NCBI RefSeq assembly: GCF_000471905.2
Contig: NW_006499207.1
Location: forward strand, 3,741,622-3,805,621
Source of the DNA: Amborella trichopoda
Taxonomy: Eukaryota; Streptophyta; Magnoliopsida; Amborellales; Amborellaceae
Direction: 5' to 3'
DNA: 64,000 nt
Both the position numbers and the translations under genes were made by a program. Each line of letters opens with the position of its first letter. Within the stretch, counting starts at the first letter, position 1. Of the stretch, positions 1 through 9,993 are shown one piece after another. Under the pieces are notes generated by a model that saw only the letters and a program-made list of their open reading frames with translations, was not told where the DNA came from and did no database searches.

Positions 1-1930
1 CCTACAATTTTGACCCTACAAAGAAGTCTAAAATAGAAGACAGAGAATATCCCAATGGATTGGAATAGAACTAGGATAATAAAAAAGAAAAACGAGAGGC
101 CTTTTTGTTGGTTTCCTTGTGGGATACCTTTGATTTAGTTCAGTTTATTTCTCTTTGCCATTTGAATTAGTTCGATGCCTATATTAAGGAAAGTTACTTG
201 ATCACAGATATTAGTAGGTTTTGGGTTCTAAAAGAAAGGGCATAATTTCATTTGAGTAATGAAAAAAAAAATCATATTTTTGTTGAGAAACAGCTCAAAG
301 AGGCCATCCACCTTAAATCGTCCCCATTCAATCTTCATGAATCTTTTACCAATACCACTTGGATCATAACAGTGACTAGAACAAAATAAGGTATGAGTAT
401 CCGTATTCAAAACTTGAAAGGAAAAATACTAGCTTTTCTTGTCTTCAAAGGAGGTGCTCGTCCTTAACCCTCTATCACCCAAAGTACTCACACCCACTAG
501 GGCCTATTTTCCTAGTCACCTCCATTTGCTGCTTTTTTTTTTTTTTCTATATTCACCTCCATTTGCTATTTTCTTTTCTTCCTTCCTTTTTTTATCAGCT
601 ATGTCTATCTTCATTATCATAATAGTCTCCAAGTCTCCGTGTCACACCAACGAAATCCTTTCTAGTAAAAAAAAGTGACGCTCTCTTCATAACCATGAGT
701 AAACTGGGAAGCAATTCCAATAATCCATACCATCTCCAACAATAAGAACGTCTAGCAGCTAAGCCTTGAAGGAATCTATAGCACCATAAAGTATTCCCCT
801 CTATCTAGCAATACATACTTACTGCTAACCAATGGATAGTCCTTCTTTGGTACGTATAACTAGAACTAACACTCACAAATTTCAACTCTAACTTCAACCT
901 GCCACAACATCAACCAGCACCATGCCATGGCAATACAAGGTGTAAAACTACTTGATATTTGATCATTTCTTTTCCTCATCCATGGAATCTAGCATCAATA
1001 CTCCCCACATTTAATTCTTTCCAAATAAAAATTGGGACAACAAGTAATCATTGGTCGGCAAAAATGCACTAGTTCCTAAACATGTCCTGTTTGCTTTCAG
1101 TGATGATATAATCATAACATTCACAAATATAACCTGATATGCATAAGAATCCAGCTATGGATTCATATAAAGTTTGAGACAGATGGTCTCTTTCCGTATT
1201 TAGACCCATCAATACGGCCATTAATATCTAAACACTCAGTACATATAGTCTCTTAATAAGTTGCAGAAAATCATCTAAAGAGACAATTTATGTAAGCAAA
1301 TAAACCATTTCCCTATAATATTACATGTTTCAAGACCCAACAACCGCAAGCATTCTATAACCTGCATATAAACAATCATATGATCCTGCAAGTTTCTGTG
1401 TTGAAAAAAACTATCAAGAGAAAGGGAAAATATGTAATTATTTGTTGAAAAAAGAGCTAATGCTAAAGGATTCTCTTTCTTTAGTTGGCAAGATTAGATC
1501 ATTATAACAGTAAACAGATGAGATAGGGAAAAGAAAAATCAAAGCTCTACTCGCCCATAGATACAAATTTATAAAGAAAAAGAGGGGGAGCACACCTTCC
1601 TCCATGAAAGCCCTGCCTGAACTCAGTAGCCGTGTGATCCACACTAATTTCACTGCCTTACTAGTTACGACTTATGCCTGCACCCTTTCGAATTCGAATC
1701 CACCCAAAAGCCAACCTTGTTCGTGGCTTTACTAGCAGCGAGGCCGTGCTGTACACGGTGGGTGCCACGGCAGGATATGGGTTGCGCCTGAGACGGGCCA
1801 GTCGTCATCCAAGCCGGGCCAAGTTCTATCGGGCTGGCGAGCCCGACCAAGACTAGGAAAGCTCGGTTCAGACCCTAGACTCGAAAGATAAAAGAAAAAT
1901 ATCGCCAAAGGCATGAAACCCTTGTCCAAA
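1..1930. other. AT-rich intergenic sequence, no gene seen
   Basis: No coding region can be supported here. A GC-richer patch lies at about 1,660-1,860 with repeated GGGC/GCCC words (for example around 1,795-1,845), unlike the AT-rich surroundings. It may be a remnant of an interspersed element, but I could not define its ends. The short open frames in this stretch are low-complexity and overlap on opposite strands. Confidence 0.5.
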
Positions 1931-2917
1931 GGGGAATATTACGTAAATATCTGACTTAGTTTTCGTTAATTATAAAAAACCGAATACTTTCGTTATTACC
2001 GATAGGCCCATTTGTTGGAGTTCCCATTTTGGTTTTTAAAAAAACTGAAATAAAGGTCAATTTCGGATTTTGAAACACTAAACATTTAAAATATTTGATT
2101 TTTGAATTAAAAATTTTCGATTATTCAGAAACCAAAAAGAAATTTCTCTTTCTTATGGACTCCCTGCGTATGGTCTTTCTTCCTCTCTCCCCCTCTCTCT
2201 CTCTAGACGCCATCTATGAAAATCTCTCGTTATAGCTAGTTGATGTTGTTGTTTCCATTGTGTTGCGTCACAAAACACATCCATGTGATCGTAAGACTTC
2301 CATGGTGTTCTGATGGCCTTTTTGGGACTAGAGAATCGGTTATTTGGTTTTGTGGTTTTGAGAGAAAGAGAAAAGGGAGGTGAGAGGGAGAGAGATTCCA
2401 GTAGTACTGTTATGATGAGAGCCACTTTGCAGGTATCTCAAGCGAGAAGCAACCGGCGTTTGCTATCCTGAGAAGGGGCCTTCGTATCAAGCTGAGCATA
2501 AGCGCAGGCGAACTACAGGCGAAAAAGGGAGCAGTGATTCTCCTATAAGGGACCTATTACTCCAACTACTTGAGAGGAATAGCAGTCTTAACAGCTCAGC
2601 TCGAAGCCCCAAATTTGAACTGTGAGCTTGACCGAAACCAGAGAAAAGATCAGGCTCAGCGCTTGGTAGAGAGAGAATATGTACAGTACTTATAAGAGAG
2701 AAAAAAAATTCATTTTTTGAAAAATCAAAATTTTTAAACTTTTTGTTTTTCAAAAACCAAAATTAACGTGATTTCAGTTTTTGAAAAACCAAAAATCGAT
2801 AGTTTCGTATTTTTTAAAAAAATTGTTAGGATGTTCAAAAAAACAAACATATAAGTAATAACATACAGGTATTTTGGTAATAACATAATCTAAAGTGGAT
2901 ATTTACTTAATTTTCCC
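1931..2917. mobile_element. Old MULE-like element with ~200-bp terminal inverted repeats
   Basis: The left end (GGGGAATATTACGTAAATAT) and the reverse complement of the right end (GGGAAAATTAAGTAAATAT) match, and similarity continues inward for roughly 200 bp as T/A-rich, diverged sequence. The 9 bases outside the two ends are TTGTCCAAA (1922-1930) and TTTTCCTAA (2918-2926), identical at 7 of 9 positions. Nine-base duplications and G-rich termini are typical of Mutator-like elements. The interior (about 2,160-2,660) is less AT-rich and contains CT and GA runs. It could be captured host sequence, but I recognise no protein in it. No transposase is visible, so this would be non-autonomous. Confidence 0.55.
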
Positions 2918-2936
2918 TTTTCCTAATTACATTGAG

Positions 2937-3173
2937 GATTGTATACAATGAGACCATTTATTTTTGGTATAAGGAGATTACAATTACTTACAACCTTCTA
3001 ATGTGAAATCTGATAGCTTGGATGTATCACAAAATTTGAGAAAGTTTTTTTAAAACTTTGAGCTTGATCAATGAAATAAATGTAGTCGCCCAATTCCACA
3101 TTCAATGGTCAAGAATAATTGTTACCATTTTGTACCAAAGATAAATGGTCTCATTATATATTTTTCCTAACAT
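2937..3173. repeat. Short inverted-repeat (MITE-like) element
   Basis: An arm at about 2,937-2,991 (core AATGAGACCATTTAT) returns as its reverse complement at about 3,111-3,173, with only 15-20% mismatches over ~55 bases. The spacer is about 120 bases. Size and architecture fit a miniature inverted-repeat element. Target-site duplications could not be fixed, so the family is not assigned. Confidence 0.5.
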
Positions 3174-3283
3174 TGGAGGGTATTGATTTTCTCTTGTCAT
3201 TTTAATTAGATACCTCCTTAATAAATTAATATATAAAATATCTAAATTACCTTATGAATAATCATGAGTGTTTCACAATCGAA

Positions 3284-3384
3284 TGATAAAAGTACCCCTA
3301 GTTGTTATGCATTTCAAATAAGAAATACATTGTTCATTATTTGTTTATTTGAAATGCATAACAACTTGAGGTATTTTTGTAATT
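3284..3384. repeat. Small perfect-stem hairpin
   Basis: The 20-base arm GTTGTTATGCATTTCAAATA (3,301-3,320) reappears as its reverse complement at about 3,347-3,366, with weaker pairing outside, leaving a loop of under 30 bases. A related single arm recurs in direct orientation at about 3,418-3,445. This looks like a small mobile-element remnant or a foldback of local origin. Confidence 0.5.
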
Positions 3385-3479
3385 TGATACAGACAAAGTG
3401 TTTGGGTACAAAATAATAAAAATACTTCTAGGTGTTCCGCATTACCAATACTGAACAATGTGTGTCTTATTTGAATTTT

Positions 3480-4763
3480 GGGAAATTAGTGTTAATATAT
3501 CTAAATTTTAAGAAAATCGCAAAACAATGCCCAACTTCCCAAAACCGCGCCCACACCTTTTTTCCCAATTTTCGGCATTTTCTAGATGAAAATACCCTTT
3601 ACGGTAATCTTTCTACCGTAATGCATTACGACTATTGTGGTAATTAAAATACCGTAATAGAAATAGAATTACAGTACTTCTAGTACCGTAATAATATAAA
3701 CATCTATTATGGTACTTTAATTACCGTAATAACATAGAGTATTACGGTAATTAAAATATAGTAATACTTTAAAATAGTATTACGGTAATTTAAGTACCGT
3801 AATATTGCTCAACTCAACACGAAAGATTTTTTTACTCTCTCGAGCCTACTATTTATTTACTCCTTTGACAAAAATCCACGCTAGCTGTAATTTTTCAAAT
3901 CTTAAATACTTAGGATATAATCTCTACTTAATTTTTATATGGTTCTCAAAATTTTAGAATGAAAACACGCTTAAATAGGTGTTTTTGAGCGAGGGAGTAG
4001 ATCCACATCGTGTTTCCATGGGAACATAGATTTTTTGAAAGGGTAGCCCTGATATTAGCTTTGGTTTGAGGCTTTTAAAATATAACGGTGGTACCCTAAT
4101 ACTTTAAAAGCTTCAAACCAAAGCTTATATCAGAGCTACCCTTTTAAATAATAATATTTTAAAAAGCTTCAAACCAAAGCTAATATCACGGCTATCTTTT
4201 TCAAAAAATCTATGATCCCATGGGAGCACGATGTGGATCTACTCCCTCACTCAAAAACACTTATTTAAGCGTGTTTTCGTTTTAAAATTTTGAGAACCAT
4301 ATAAAAATTAAGTAGATATTATATCCTAAAAATTTGAGATTTGAAAAATTACAGCTAGTGTGGATCTTTGTCGAGGGAGTAAATAAATAGTAGGCTTGAG
4401 AGAGTAAAAAATTTGTCGTATTGAGTTGGGCAATATTATGGTACTTAAATCACCGTAATACTACTTTAAAGTACTACTGTATTTTAATTACCATAATACT
4501 CCATGTTATTACGGTAATTAAAGTACCGTAATAGATGTTTATGTTATTACGGTACTAGAAGTACCATAATTATATCTCTATTTACAACGGTATTTTAATT
4601 ACCGTAATGGTCACAATACATTACAGTAGAAAGATTACCGTAAAGGGTATTTTTATCCAAAAAACATCAAAAATTGGGAAAAAGGGTGTGGGCTAGGTTT
4701 TGGGAAGTTTGGGTTTTTTTTTGCGACTTTCTTAAAATTAAGGTATATTAGCGATAATTTCCC
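3480..4763. mobile_element. Foldback MULE-class element, ~600-bp inverted arms, perfect 9-bp TSD
   Basis: Almost the entire 1,284-bp element is one long inverted repeat. The left arm runs from GGGAAATTAGTG at 3,480 to about 4,085, and the right arm from about 4,095 to TAATTTCCC at 4,763. The arms pair nearly end to end. The right half holds an extra partial copy of the apex motif TTCAAACCAAAGC (about 4,108 and 4,160). Both arms contain repeated ATTACGGTAATT words, themselves palindromic. The flanking 9 bases are identical: TTGAATTTT at 3471-3479 and at 4764-4772. A 9-bp duplication, GGGA-type termini and very long TIRs point to the Mutator superfamily. No transposase is present. Confidence 0.85.
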
Positions 4764-5136
4764 TTGAATTTTTGATCCCCGAAGATTATTTTTTATCATT
4801 AGGTTAATGCCTCTTAAGGGTCAAATATACAAATGCGCATGTTTGTTACGCATTCTAAACACTGAAAAATGGCAATTTAGCTATTTTGAAATTTTTTATT
4901 GAGATGGTATCTATTTAAAATGAAAAAAGAAAAGTGTACCCTCAAATGTTACAAGAAAAAATGACCCCAAAGTGATATCATATAGGGTTTCATTCCCTTC
5001 ATTTATATTTACAAACAAAAAGAAGAAAAGAAAAGAGAGGGCTAGACTAGGCCATTGCCATTCTAACATGATCCATGTTAAAGGGGAGTTGTAACTTTCA
5101 AGACTTCATGAATTGATCAGTATGTCATTTTATAAA
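4764..5136. other. Spacer between two MULE-class elements
   Basis: AT-rich spacer with no coding signal. Its first 9 bases are the right target duplication of the foldback element and its last 9 bases (5128-5136, TTTTATAAA) are the left target duplication of the next element. Nothing else is recognised. Confidence 0.6.
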
Positions 5137-5495
5137 GAGAAAATATCTCCATATGCCCTATTTTTAAGTTGTATATCTCAATAGACCTAAGATTTCAAAA
5201 CATATCTTGGGTCATAGAAATTCTAAGTTCTGTATTTTCTAAGCCCCCGAGCTAATTTTATCCATTTTAAACCTATTTTTGTTGTCCCTAACAAATACAA
5301 GAAAGATATATCCTTTCTAAACGCCATCATTTCTCTCTTCACGTGATTTTTCCCTAAATTTGTCTATCTAACTTTCCCCAAACCTCTCTCTCTCCCCATG
5401 TGTCTCTCACTCTCTCTCTCCCCTTGTGTTTCCCCAAATCCCTCTCTCTCTCCCCATGTGTCCCCACCCTTTCTCTCTCTCCCCATTACTTAATA
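5137..5495 (+). repeat. Left TIR of the 4.5-kb MULE
   Basis: It matches the reverse complement of 9,275-9,608. It holds a ~50-base segment (about 5,200-5,250) absent from the right TIR, and ends in CT-rich tracts (about 5,385-5,490) containing CTCTCTCCCCATGTG words. Confidence 0.7.
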
Positions 5496-5724
5496 TCTTG
5501 GTGATGGGCTTAATATCTTGAATATTCCAATGCATGCTCTGAGATTTTATTTTGATTTAGAGATTATTCTAGTACAGACACCATGTCACAAATGTTGTTG
5601 ATATAAATGGTACGGCGAAGTTGAGTATCAAATGGAATTGGCTTGTTCAGTTAACAACCAATACTAAGGATTCAAATGAACTACCTGCTTTAGATGAAAG
5701 AAAGACTAATGCGATCTTACCGAG

Positions 5725-5750
5725 GAATACATATACATACATACATACAC

Positions 5751-5792
<42 letters not shown>
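5725..5792. repeat. ACAT/AT compound microsatellite
   Basis: A run of ACATACAT units passes into (AT)n. A second (TA)n tract lies at about 6,029-6,052. The two tracts bracket the DUF4283-like fragment and generate spurious Tyr-Ile open frames on both strands. Confidence 0.9.
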
Positions 5793-5794
<2 letters not shown>

Positions 5795-5802
5795 CAAGAA
5801 GT

Positions 5803-6030
5803 ACATGTATGGATTAAGCTTCTTGGTCTTCCAATGATTTTCTGGGAGCTATAATTTCTATTTCGAATTTCTTCATCAGTAGGAAAGCCTATCTTTATGG
5901 ACAAACCGATCAAGTTGCAAATGCGAATTGAATCAAGAGTTTGTGTGTCTTTGGATTTGGAGAAGCCTCGCTTGAGTGAGGTTTGGTTTGATGTCAAAGG
6001 AAAACAACATAAACAACTGATAGTGTATGT
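5803..6030 (+). pseudogene. DUF4283-like (LINE ORF1 / zinc-knuckle family) protein fragment
   Basis: One plus-strand frame reads VWIKLLGLPMIFWEL, then a stop at 5,852, then continues in the same frame through VGKPIFMDKP, RVCVSLDLEKP and VWFDVKGKQ. The order 'VWI.L.GLP..(F/Y)W', '(V/I)GKP...D', 'R..RVCV.(I/V)DL.KPL', 'V.G..' is the signature of plant DUF4283 proteins. These occur in zinc-knuckle gene families and as ORF1 of plant LINE elements. About 75 residues of the domain remain; the rest is missing or replaced by microsatellite. It sits just inside the left TIR of the MULE, so it may be a captured fragment. Alternatively it is a LINE remnant that was present before. Recognition is by motif memory only. 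Confidence 0.55.
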
Positions 6031-6297
6031 ATATATATATATATATATATATTCTTCTTTCACCCCTTTTCTTTTCTTTTTCTTTTCTTTTGGCAAAGAT
6101 CACTTACAAGTAGTCTTATTATAATAATTATTGCTTCAAAGAAAATAAAACTAACAAATCCAAAATCTTAAAAAAAAACCTTAATGACATTAAACCAATT
6201 TTCTTTGAACAAAGAAAATATTCCACAATTCTTATGCTTGGGAATAGAAAGATAATATAATTAAATATGACAAGAAACAAAAGAGAGTGTCGGATTA

Positions 6298-7250
6298 CCT
6301 GACCCGGACTTATTACACCCCACATCGAGTCACCACCATCCTATGGCATGGAATCAATGATCAACCTTCAAGCTCAACTGGGAAAGCACGTTTAGGCCAA
6401 GCCACACCAATAGAACATGAACCCTTTTAATCACAAACTCAGACCCTATGTGAATTCTGTTAGCAACTAATTTGAGAGAGATGAATTCTCTTTTTTCTAA
6501 ATCCTAAAACCTTTAGTCATAAATCAATAGTTGAGAGATAGGAGAGAGAAGAACTTCATAACCTAAATCCTTAGGTTCTTTCACAATGTGGGAGAGATAG
6601 ATAAAAGATGAAAGAGTGGGGCGTGCCCTCTTTGACTTTCATAAGAGAGAGAAATTTTTCTCAAGAAAGAGAGGAAAAATTCTAAGTTGGGCATGCCCCT
6701 TCGTGGAATATGAGAAAAAAATATGGAATTAAGTACAAGAGATAAGGTGTAGAGATTTTTGGGCAGAGACAATCCTTTTTTATAGGCTTTGAACAAGATT
6801 AGAGTTTCTTAGGGTTTTCTTTGGCTTGCATCTTTTTGTGAGATTGAATATGAACCATTGATGTTGGGTAACTTGTGGGGTGAGAGATTTGAGCCATCAA
6901 TTCCATAGATGGGCTATTAACATTATGGAAGGTGTTTGAACTATTATCCCCATTTCCTAAACTATTTTCTCATCAATAGAAATTAGATCAATTATTTCTA
7001 ATCAAAATATTGGTCATACCATAAAATAGCACAAGTCTACTCAATCTTTCTACAAAATCTTTCAAAGATATTTCAAGTCAATATCTTCTAACCATATGAC
7101 CACATGTCATATCACCACAATAATAGGAAAGAGAACAAGGGTGGGGCATGCCACCCAAGGGAGGTAGTCATGGGCCCCACGTTCTAGAAATACGGTGGGC
7201 CTATGTGCACAATGGGTCCCCATGGTATGTTTATATTTTTAAAATTAATA
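6298..7250. repeat. Dispersed repeat, copy 1 (shared with ~13,740 and ~17,400)
   Basis: The words GGACTTATTACACCCC and, a little further on, a 'GATGGTGCATTGATCA'-like motif recur at about 6,312 and 17,418, and in diverged form at about 13,780-13,840. Each copy is followed by GA-rich sequence and by GGGCATGCC/GTGCCACC words. The copies look like ends of one repeat family, perhaps LTR sequence, but no termini or duplications could be fixed. Confidence 0.4.
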
Positions 7251-7439
7251 AAAGAATTTTAGAATATTATTTGAATATTTAAACCATTGTAAAATCAATA
7301 TCTTTACTTTTATAAATCTAAAAATTATAAATAAAGTATCCAGTGGTTCATAAAAATTCAAATAATAATTCTAAAATAATTTCTATCATAAAAAAATATA
7401 ATTAAATTAATTTGATGGGAAAATGATATATATGATTTA

Positions 7440-8066
7440 AGAAATGAATCAACAATCATGGTGCACTCCACCTTCGACTGTGGACTACAGCTCACACTTG
7501 CTTTATCAGACCGATTCAATGTTTCTCATGATCCACAGTACAAGCAAGAGTTTATTAGCGGGTCACCAAAGTCTAATCGATGAACCAAGAGGTTGTAATC
7601 CCAGTCTGTGGATTACAGGTCATCCCCTAGAGATGAGTCAAGGTCACCAAGACCTGATGTGACCACAGTTCTATGACGCATAAGAGTATATCTCGCACAT
7701 GCATACGCTTCACCCTGAAGGTGGCTTACTTGCTTTCCTGAACGATTTATCAATATATATGTCATGTGCTGGCACATGGATGAGGCTTTGACCCCCGTCT
7801 CTGTATGCCACCATCACACGCAAGGGTCACACAGTCATTCAGCTCACTCATCCGGGCATATGCTCAGACCTCATCAAGGGATGACCCATTAGAACCCTTT
7901 TTGGTTTGTTCTCTATGCCCATGTAACATGGGTTTTTCCCAACCGACTGGCCTAGATCGTCAAGCACAGTCCAGTATCTGTAAACATCGTTTGTATAGTA
8001 TGGTCCACGAGGGACCACACTCCCACTGAGTTCATGTTCCATTATATTATTTTGTTTTACAAGCAC
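7440..8066. other. GC-richer non-coding block of unknown origin
   Basis: This block is clearly less AT-rich than its neighbours. It has several open frames on both strands, none resembling a known protein. Read on the minus strand it starts with CAGTGGGAGTGTGG (about 8,025), which resembles the purine-rich sequence before a copia-type 3' LTR, so it may be retrotransposon-derived. This is only a suggestion. Confidence 0.3.
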
Positions 8067-8117
8067 TCATAAAGTCTTTAAAGGCCACATAAATTCAACA
8101 TTAGATATAATTCAAGC

Positions 8118-8223
8118 CAGTGTTCAAAATATCAACTCAACTAATAACACTCGCCCTTGCCTATAGGTCGAGGCTGACCAACTCGGCTGAGTTTGAGTCA
8201 CCTCGGCCTAGTCCAGAACACTG
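8118..8223. mobile_element. hAT-type MITE with 8-bp TSD
   Basis: A 106-bp element starts CAGTGTTC and ends GAACACTG, a perfect 8-base terminal inverted repeat of hAT type (CAG...CTG). The flanking 8-mers are identical, ATTCAAGC at 8110-8117 and 8224-8231. The interior contains repeated CGGCTGAG/CTCGGCC words and cannot encode a protein. It is nested inside the 4.5-kb MULE. Confidence 0.9.
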
Positions 8224-8231
8224 ATTCAAGC

Positions 8232-9274
8232 AAAAGAGAATTGCTCAGCACATTAATCACAAAATTATTACCAATCCAAAAGTAGAAAAATAAAAAAGTT
8301 GAAACAACAACATATGACTTACAAAGAAGGTAGAGCTTAGACATCTGAGTATTATCAGTAATGAACACAGTGAGAGGACGCAAGACCAGCAAGCTAAGAC
8401 TAGGCAAAAATGAGATGTCCCAAGTGCTAGGTCTTTTAAATCCAAAAAATGAGTTTGTCTGCATATTTCTTACAAGAAATAATGGTCGTAGTTTTGTAAC
8501 GTATGTTACTGTTGGGGTTAGAAAGGTGAGCTAAGGCATGAGAAGAGAGAGAGAGAGACTAGGAGAATTTTTTCATGCTCTTTATATATGAAGAACTATT
8601 TTATGATAGTATCAATAAATCAAAGAAAAAATTATGATATTATGAAAAATTATCAGAGCTCTGAGATGAAAAATGCTCTTTAATTTAGAATACTGGTTAA
8701 AATACAACATACTATGAGTAGAATAGTTGAAGAATAGAGGAGTTAAATTACTGAAAAAATAGATGTACTTTGACATATTGTCCACTTTTACTATATGAAT
8801 ACGGATCGTGGTTCTTTTGCTAGTAAAAGGTTTATGGTTTACTAACAAAACAACCAAAAAAATATCTTTTAAACTTTTATATGAAAAGTACTTCATAGAG
8901 TTGGGGTTTTATGAGGCAACATCCCAAATCCAATCTAATGAGAAAATGCAAAAATATGCAATTCGATCATCTCCACCTTGAAAATCATGAAACTAAATTT
9001 TAAGCATTGAAAACAAATCCATCTTGCAACATGTTCTGTAGATTATTTTTGGAGCTTTAGATTCCATAATCAGGGACAAAAATAAACTGCAAGTCATTGC
9101 AAAGGTTTTTGGCGCCAAAACTATGATTACGGGAAAATTTTTGAGAATCAATTTTACCAGATTTCATAAAATTGCAGTCATATCTACACATTTTTCACAA
9201 GTAAACAATAGACATTTTCAAAAGGAAAATTTAATTATAGCCATCATAGATTATCAGTTCTAGACTCAGCTATT
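8232..9274. other. Non-coding interior of the MULE
   Basis: AT-rich sequence. The open frames are short, Phe/Leu/Ile-rich and without recognisable domains. A short GA tract is at about 8,547-8,562. I see no transposase. Confidence 0.5.
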
Positions 9275-9608
9275 ACAAAGAGGGGTTGGGGGTGAGAGAG
9301 AGGGGTTTGGGGAGACACGGGTAGAGAGAGAGTGAGAGACCTAGAGAGAGTAAATGGGGGAAAATACATAGAGAGAGAAGGAGGTTTGGGAGAATCTCAA
9401 GGAAGAGAGAGAAAAAGAGAAATTTGGGGGAATATATCATGTAAAGAGATGAATGGTTTAGAATGAGCGTGTCTTTTTTATATTTTTTAGGGCTAAAAAA
9501 ATAGTAAAAAGTGGTTAAAGTTAGTCAGGGGGTTAGAGGATATATTTTGAATCCTTGGATCTATTGAGATATGAAAACAAAAAATAGGGGGTATGGGGAT
9601 ATTTCCCC
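9275..9608 (-). repeat. Right TIR of the 4.5-kb MULE
   Basis: Its reverse complement matches 5,137-5,495. The GA-rich part (about 9,290-9,420) is the complement of the CT-rich part of the left TIR. It ends ATATTTCCCC, immediately followed by the 9-bp duplication TTTTATAAA. Confidence 0.7.
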
Positions 9609-9617
9609 TTTTATAAA

Positions 9618-9988
9618 AGGATTATCAATATGGTAAATTGTTTCATGCAACCTCCATTATCCAAATTGGTTGGACAGTGAAGAATGTAGGGACCACACTA
9701 GCTGGATGGTGCAGGTGACCACACTAGCTGGATGGTGCAGGTCTCTTGGTGGTTAGCTCGCATAAAAGTTGTGTCTTATCACAATACACTTGAGACAAGT
9801 AATTTAAAATTCTTCTATTTATTTTCTTGGAATCTACGAGCTTTGAAAATGGTAAATGTTAAATAGTTGATGAGTTAAGTAGTTTTGATAAATTTATCTT
9901 TTTCTTGACACATTTCTAATATCCTAATAAGGTGATTAAATCAACTAATCTACTGACCAAGAGGTTAGCTTTTAGGAAAAATATCTTT
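9618..9988. other. Spacer with a ~29-bp tandem duplication
   Basis: No gene is seen. At about 9,688-9,743 the sequence ACCACACTAGCTGGATGGTG is present twice in tandem with a period near 29 bases. The stretch ends at the left target duplication (TAAGG) of the solo LTR. Confidence 0.6.
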
Positions 9989-9993
9989 TAAGG

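Larger units (their letters stand above)
5137..9608. mobile_element. MULE-like element with ~350-bp TIRs and perfect 9-bp TSD
   Basis: The left TIR begins GAGAAAATATCTCCATATGC and the reverse complement of the right end begins GGGGAAATATCCCCATACC. Similarity continues for 330-360 bases, including shared CTCTCTCCCC-type tracts. The flanks are identical 9-mers, TTTTATAAA, at 5128-5136 and 9609-9617. Because TTTTATAAAA is palindromic, the duplication could partly be an extension of the TIR, so the 9-bp match is good but not unique proof. The interior carries a DUF4283-like fragment next to the left TIR, dispersed-repeat sequence and a nested hAT MITE. No MURA-type transposase is seen, so this looks like a non-autonomous, Pack-MULE-like element. 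Confidence 0.7.

Noticed and set aside
5137..9608. The two ~350-bp similar blocks as LTRs of a retrotransposon
   Set aside because: They are in inverted, not direct, orientation, and the flanking duplication is 9 bp rather than 5 bp.
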